Origin: Deltaproteobacteria bacterium
GTDB lineage: Bacteria; Myxococcota; UBA727; VGSZ01
Reading direction: 5' to 3'
Length of the DNA: 64,000 bases
Assembly: GCA_020850995.1 (NCBI GenBank)
Contig: JADZDP010000035.1
Coordinates: 1-64,000, forward strand
The notes beneath the pieces were generated by a model, which was given only the letters and a program-made list of their open reading frames with translations, ran no database searches and had not been told where the DNA came from. This document shows positions 60,098 to 64,000 of the stretch, piece after piece. Each line of letters starts with the position of its first letter. The stretch's first letter is position 1. Both the position numbers and the translations under genes were made by a program.

Positions 60098-62638
60098 TCA
60101 TTGGGCACCCCCGCCGACCCCACGGTTGACGATGCGGGGCGTGATGAACACCAGCATCTCCGTGCGGTTGTCGTTCTCGGTGTAGGACTTGAACAGCCAG
60201 CCCAGGAGCGGGATCGAGCCGAGGAAGGGCGTCTGTTGCGTGTTCTCGCCCTGGGTCCTCGTGAAGATGCCGCCAATGACGGCGGTGTCGCCGTCTGGCA
60301 CCAGCATCTCGGTCTCGGCCTGTTTGGTCTGGATCGCCGGGATGTCGCGGGTTCGCTGGGCGAAGTCGGGCACGTCGTTTTGGATGTTCAGCGCCATCAA
60401 GATGGAGCCGTCGGCTGTGACGTGGGGCGTGACGTCGAGCGTCAGCGCTGCCTTAACCACCTGGACCGTCAGGGTGTTGGCGGTCACCACGGGGATGGTG
60501 ATGTCGACGCCCTGGGTGATGCGCGCGCGCTTGTTGTTGAGGGTCGTGACGCGCGGCGCCGAGATGATCTTGGCCTGGCCGGCGCTCTCGGCCGCCGACA
60601 GGCGCGCGTTGAGGAAGCCGAAGTTGCCGATGGAGCCCAGGTTCAGGCCGATGCTCGACGTGACGTTCTGCGCCGGCAGGTTGACGGCGAAGTTCGGCGG
60701 AAAGGCGACGCCCGGCGTGGCCGTGCCCGACTGGATCGCCGTTACGTCGTCGGCACCGCCGACGACGCCGACGTTGTTCGGGAACACCAGGCCGGTCGGG
60801 TTGCCGCCGCGCTGCGAGAAGAACAGGCCGCCGCCCCACTGGATACCGAGGGTCCGCGTGAACGTGGTCGAACCCTCGACCATGCGCGCCTCGATGAGCA
60901 CCTGCGGCGTCTGCGTGTCGAGGGTGCGCACGAGGCGCTCGGCCTGATCGAGGTTGTCGCGAATGTCCTCGACCACGAGCACGTTGGTGCGCTCGTCGAA
61001 CGCGACCTTGCCGCGCGCCGAGAGGATCTCCTTCACCTGGGGCTGCAGCTCCTTGGCCACGGCGTAATTGACCGGGATCAGCCGCACCGTCGTCGGCATC
61101 TTCTTCTCACGCTCCTCTTGGAGCGCCAGGCGCGCCTGCCGCTCGGCGTCGAGCTTCGACTGCAACACCACGCGGATGATGCCGCCGCGTGTCTCCTGCC
61201 CGAGGTCCTTGGTCTTCAAGGTGACGTCGAGCGCCTGATCCCAGGGGACGTTCTTCAGCTTGAGGGTGACCTTGCCCTTGACGTCTTCGGCGACCACGAC
61301 GTTCTTGCCCGACACGTCGCCGATCAGCCGGATGACGTTGACGATGTCCGCGTCCTGCAGGTCGATGGTGACCTTCTTGCCGCGGTACGCCGCCGCGGCC
61401 AGGCCCTGCTGCGCCACCGTGATGGGCGCGGTGGAGAACGGCGCCGCTGCGGGCTGCACGCGGTCATCGCTGCGCGCCACGGTCGCCTCGCGCGCGCGCA
61501 CGTCCCAGTACACGGAGCCGTCTTTTTGCCACACGCTGTGCTCGACGTCGCCGACGACCACGAGCTTGACGCGTGCGCTGTCGGCGCGCACATCGTCGTG
61601 CGCCAACACGACGTCGACGACCGGACCGCCCCGCAAGCCGCGCGCACCGAGCAGCCGCTGCGGCACGCGCGCGCCATCGAGCGCCACCACCTTCTCGTCG
61701 GGGGCGTTCTTGACCGTGCGCACCGTGACGGGAGCGCCGGTGTCGAGACGCAAGCGCCAGAAGCCGTTCTTCCGGTCGAAGCTGACGCCGCCGACCTCCA
61801 CGGCCGCCGTCTTGGCCTCCGCCGTCGTCGAGAACACGATGGCCAAGCCCTCGCCGGTCGACGCGACGTCATAGTGGGGCATGGCCCCGTCGGCGCGCAT
61901 GTCGAGCACCACACGAACGTGGTCGTCGCGCTTGCCGATGCGCGCCGCCCTGATCGCGGTCTGCTCGAAGGCGCGATCGGCGCCGGCCGTCGACGACACG
62001 CCATAGAGCGACACCACGAGTCGTGCGGGAGCGACCGCCTCCTCGACTTCGTAGCGCGCCACTTCACCGTCGGTGCGCAGCTGCACGACGGTGCCACCGT
62101 CGTGGCTGCGCGCCTCGACGCCGAGCAAGTGCCGAGCAGTCGCCGTCTCCTCCGAGCCCGTGATCTCGATGACGGGCGACGCGCTCGTCGGGGCGCTGGT
62201 CGTGACCGCCACCGGGCTCGCCGGCGCGGCGGCCGCCGCGCGGCGCGCCACCAGCACCACCGCGCGCGCGGCCTGCTTGGCCTCGAGCTCCACGTCGCCG
62301 CGCAGCACCAGCACCACGCGCGCCACGGGGCCGGTGCGCCCGCGGAACTGCGTGGTGGTGACGCTCGCGACCAGCGCGTCGGCCGGGCTGTTCGACGGCA
62401 CCTTGGTCGCCGCGACGTCCGCCCCCGGCATATCGATGACGACGCGGGTCGGGCTCGAGAGCTTGAAGAGCGAGTACTCCGGGCGCTGATCGCCGCGAAT
62501 GGTGATCTCGGCTCCATCGTCGGTGGGCACGACATCGACGGCGTCAATGCGGATGCCGGCCTTGGCGTCCTCGGCGTGGGCGAGGCCCGACGCGACGAGG
62601 ACGGAGAGGGCGGCGAAGACGGGATACGACGGGCGCAT
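60098..62638 (-). CDS. pilQ: Type IV pilus secretin PilQ
   Basis: An 846-residue outer-membrane secretin through which the pilus passes. Signal peptide 1-22, then AMIN domains (about 25-125, 155-270 and perhaps 280-380) that bind peptidoglycan, an STN/secretin N0 domain (VTIDLQDADIVNVIRLIGDVSGKNVVVAEDVKG, read in parts), an N1 domain and the C-terminal secretin domain with VPDGDTAVIGGIFTR and FLGSIPLLGWLFK and the ending LVFITPRIV. Length is within the myxobacterial range. GGGGAGAG lies just upstream of the ATG. Downstream of pilP and pilO. Confidence 0.95.
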   Translation of the reverse strand: MRPSYPVFAALSVLVASGLAHAEDAKAGIRIDAVDVVPTDDGAEITIRGDQRPEYSLFKLSSPTRVVIDMPGADVAATKVPSNSPADALVASVTTTQFRGRTGPVARVVLVLRGDVELEAKQAARAVVLVARRAAAAAPASPVAVTTSAPTSASPVIEITGSEETATARHLLGVEARSHDGGTVVQLRTDGEVARYEVEEAVAPARLVVSLYGVSSTAGADRAFEQTAIRAARIGKRDDHVRVVLDMRADGAMPHYDVASTGEGLAIVFSTTAEAKTAAVEVGGVSFDRKNGFWRLRLDTGAPVTVRTVKNAPDEKVVALDGARVPQRLLGARGLRGGPVVDVVLAHDDVRADSARVKLVVVGDVEHSVWQKDGSVYWDVRAREATVARSDDRVQPAAAPFSTAPITVAQQGLAAAAYRGKKVTIDLQDADIVNVIRLIGDVSGKNVVVAEDVKGKVTLKLKNVPWDQALDVTLKTKDLGQETRGGIIRVVLQSKLDAERQARLALQEEREKKMPTTVRLIPVNYAVAKELQPQVKEILSARGKVAFDERTNVLVVEDIRDNLDQAERLVRTLDTQTPQVLIEARMVEGSTTFTRTLGIQWGGGLFFSQRGGNPTGLVFPNNVGVVGGADDVTAIQSGTATPGVAFPPNFAVNLPAQNVTSSIGLNLGSIGNFGFLNARLSAAESAGQAKIISAPRVTTLNNKRARITQGVDITIPVVTANTLTVQVVKAALTLDVTPHVTADGSILMALNIQNDVPDFAQRTRDIPAIQTKQAETEMLVPDGDTAVIGGIFTRTQGENTQQTPFLGSIPLLGWLFKSYTENDNRTEMLVFITPRIVNRGVGGGAQ

Positions 62639-62800
62639 GTGCTCTCCCCGGAAGGGTTAGCGACGGGTTCGGGAAACACTCGGCCGGATCGAGGCGCTTC
62701 GCAAGTTTTTCACCGGTGATCCTCTGCCGTGATCCATCGCAGCGCCACGGCGCTGCGCTTGGACGGTGCGGCTTCAGTGTCGATCAGCGCCGAAGACGAC

Positions 62801-62823
62801 AGAAAGGGCCACGCGGCCCCTTC
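62801..62823 (-). terminator. Weak terminator-like hairpin between pilP and pilQ
   Basis: An 8-bp stem, with one mismatch, around ACGC (62803-62810 with 62815-62822) followed on the minus strand by TTTCTGTCGTCTT. It lies within the 210-base pilP-pilQ gap, about 26 bases after the pilP stop, and could lower readthrough or mark a 3' end. The gap holds no other gene; a sequence resembling GG-N10-GC of sigma-54 promoters lies before pilQ but is too degenerate to call. Confidence 0.35.
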
Positions 62824-62848
62824 TGGCGACAATGTACGACTCGTGGCG

Positions 62849-63367
62849 CTACTTCGGAGCGGACGCACCTTCCTCGAGCTTGAGCTCCTTGAGCTGCGGG
62901 ATGCGCTTGCCGGTGAAGTCGCGGAACTCCTCCTGCACGACGATCTCACCGCGGCGGATGTGCTTCACCTGACCTAGGCGTTTGCCGATGAGCGTGCCGA
63001 TCTTGACCGTGTGGCCGCGACCAGCGGTGTCTTCCACCATGGCCATCGGGGTCGCCGTGCCCACCACGACAGCGACCAGCTTGAGCTTGTCGAGATCGAT
63101 CTTCTGCAGCTCGGTGAGGTTGCTCTGGTCCGACTGCTCGTTCTGCGAGAGCTCATCGAAGTAGGTCTTGAACGGGTCGCGACGGTTGAGCGCGTTGTAG
63201 GTGTAGGAGAGCTCTTCCTGCGCCTCCGCCTCGGCCGGCGCAGCTGCGCCCGGCTCGTCGGCCTTGGCGGCCGCGACTGGCGCGGCCACGGCCACTTCCT
63301 CGTCCTCGCCGCAGGCGGAGGCGACGACAATCGCAAGCAGAACGGCGGCAGTGTGGGTGGTACGCAT
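62849..63367 (-). CDS. pilP: Type IV pilus lipoprotein PilP
   Basis: A 172-residue lipoprotein with lipobox VASAC, an acidic Ala/Glu linker and the PilP core: NRRDPFKTYFDE, LDKLKLVAVVVGTATPMAMVED and the ending with GKRLGQVKHIRRGEIVVQEEF. PilP links PilN/PilO in the inner membrane to PilQ in the outer membrane. The ATG at 63367 with GAGGAA upstream is preferred over the ATG at 63382, which would overlap pilO. Confidence 0.93.
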   Translation of the reverse strand: MRTTHTAAVLLAIVVASACGEDEEVAVAAPVAAAKADEPGAAAPAEAEAQEELSYTYNALNRRDPFKTYFDELSQNEQSDQSNLTELQKIDLDKLKLVAVVVGTATPMAMVEDTAGRGHTVKIGTLIGKRLGQVKHIRRGEIVVQEEFRDFTGKRIPQLKELKLEEGASAPK

Positions 63368-63378
63368 GGTGTTCCTCC

Positions 63379-64000
63379 TCAACCCGCGTCGTCGCTGGGC
63401 TCATCGGCCTTCTTCTTGGGCTTCTTCGGGCCTTCCCCGCCGGCGGGCTCTGGCGCCTTGTCGAGGAAGCGGTAGGTGGTCGCGGTGTAGCTCGAGCTGA
63501 CGACGATCTTTTTGTTCTCGAGCTCGGGCTTGGTCATCATGAGGTCGGTGACGTTCACGATACGCGGCATCTTCGCGAGCCGATCGAAGAACACCGCGAT
63601 CTCGTGGTAACCGCCGCGCACGGACATCTTCACCGGCACGCGCGCGAAGTCGCCCTCCTGGGTCTCGGACTGAACCTCGAAGCGGTCGACCCGCAACCCC
63701 GACTGCTGGGCCTCGTAGGCGATGTCGCGCAGCAGCTTCGGGATCTCGGCTTGCTTCGGCAGCTGCTCTTCCGCTTCGCGCAGCCGCTGCTTGAGGCGTT
63801 CGACCTCACGCATGAACTGCGTGCGGTGCTGTGCCTGCTGTTGCAGCTTGAGCAACTGTGCATCCTGCTTCTCGATGCGAGCGTCGTTGTCGGCGATCAG
63901 CTCGAGCGCGGGGGCGACGGACCAGAAGTAGGTCGCGACGGCAATGAGCACCACCGCGGCGCCGACGCCAATCAACTTCTGTTGCAGCGGGATCTTTGCG
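63379..64000 (-). CDS. pilO: Type IV pilus inner-membrane protein PilO (5' end outside the window)
   Basis: At least 207 codons, with the start beyond position 64000. A transmembrane helix (IGVGAAVVLIAVATYFWSV) follows cytoplasmic residues IPLQQKL, then a coiled coil and the ferredoxin-like domain with GGYHEIAVFFDRLAKMPRIVNV, typical of PilO. The C-terminal tail is Lys/Pro-rich. PilO dimerises with PilN and contacts PilP in the alignment complex. Its stop lies 11 bases before the pilP start; pilN and pilM probably lie just outside the window. Confidence 0.94.
   Translation of the reverse strand, partial: AKIPLQQKLIGVGAAVVLIAVATYFWSVAPALELIADNDARIEKQDAQLLKLQQQAQHRTQFMREVERLKQRLREAEEQLPKQAEIPKLLRDIAYEAQQSGLRVDRFEVQSETQEGDFARVPVKMSVRGGYHEIAVFFDRLAKMPRIVNVTDLMMTKPELENKKIVVSSSYTATTYRFLDKAPEPAGGEGPKKPKKKADEPSDDAG

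Noticed and set aside
62680..62740. Sigma-54-like GG-N10-GC promoter before pilQ
   Set aside because: Only the GG and TTGC cores match; the rest of the consensus does not, and pilQ is in an operon.

Overview
The window is a gene-dense, very GC-rich (about 70% by eye) bacterial chromosome segment. Both strands carry short, tightly packed operons, many with 1-4 bp stop/start overlaps. The gene content points to the Myxococcota (former Deltaproteobacteria): a pilO-pilP-pilQ type IV pilus operon, an AgmX/GltJ-like FHA protein, two Ser/Thr kinases (one with C-terminal PEGA repeats), a lipoprotein with a long Gly-Glu repeat, a roadblock protein, a DUF4388 response regulator, a DUF4190-pilin fusion and scattered type III secretion relatives. 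The order cannot be decided from the sequence. I see no rRNA, tRNA, CRISPR array, prophage or complete insertion sequence.

Region by region. 1-1000: a palindrome-rich stretch, a zinc-ribbon FYDLN protein and a tiny basic protein. 989-4702 (minus): lidless Hsp70, J-domain partner, pyrF and rlmB in one operon. 4875-9439 (plus): a class II amidotransferase-like protein, a REC-DUF4388 regulator coupled to a HAMP membrane sensor, and a LolA-like carrier. 9508-13468 (plus): an active/inactive M16 peptidase pair and an orphan NuoH-like membrane protein. 13491-17070: a lysine 2,3-aminomutase-family enzyme, then two SycD/LcrH-like TPR proteins flanking a translocator-like protein. 17150-24137: the Gly-Glu lipoprotein, a peptidoglycan-binding-like protein, a prolyl oligopeptidase, tsaB and recN. 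24287-30078: two FHA-like membrane proteins, HrpB helicase and a SRAP protein. 30130-37736: a Ser/Thr kinase and an alpha-2-macroglobulin-like protein split over two overlapping genes. 37800-43558: RarA, an amidohydrolase, a small membrane protein, an ATP-grasp protein and a secreted discoidin-like protein. 43574-49979: a PEGA kinase divergent from a PEGA membrane protein, a SurA/PpiC-like lipoprotein and SixA. 49989-53221: a fused E1 alpha/beta dehydrogenase, a thioesterase and a pilin fusion. 53221-53379: a TA-flanked MITE between two stop codons. 53385-56969: an orphan FlhB/YscU switch protein with an NPAH cleavage motif among unknown genes. 56872-64000 (minus): the pilus genes, a lipoprotein, roadblock protein, a probable aroQ remnant, efp and an Rsm22-like methyltransferase.

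Most of the segment is core chromosome. The points that stand out are the dispersed type III secretion-like parts, the orphan NuoH paralogue, the split alpha-2-macroglobulin, the MITE and the decayed aroQ. I found no self-contained novel defence or mobile system; the best candidate for an undescribed unit is the TPR-chaperone/translocator-like block at 14.6-17.1 kb, possibly linked with the YscU block at 53.4-57 kb.
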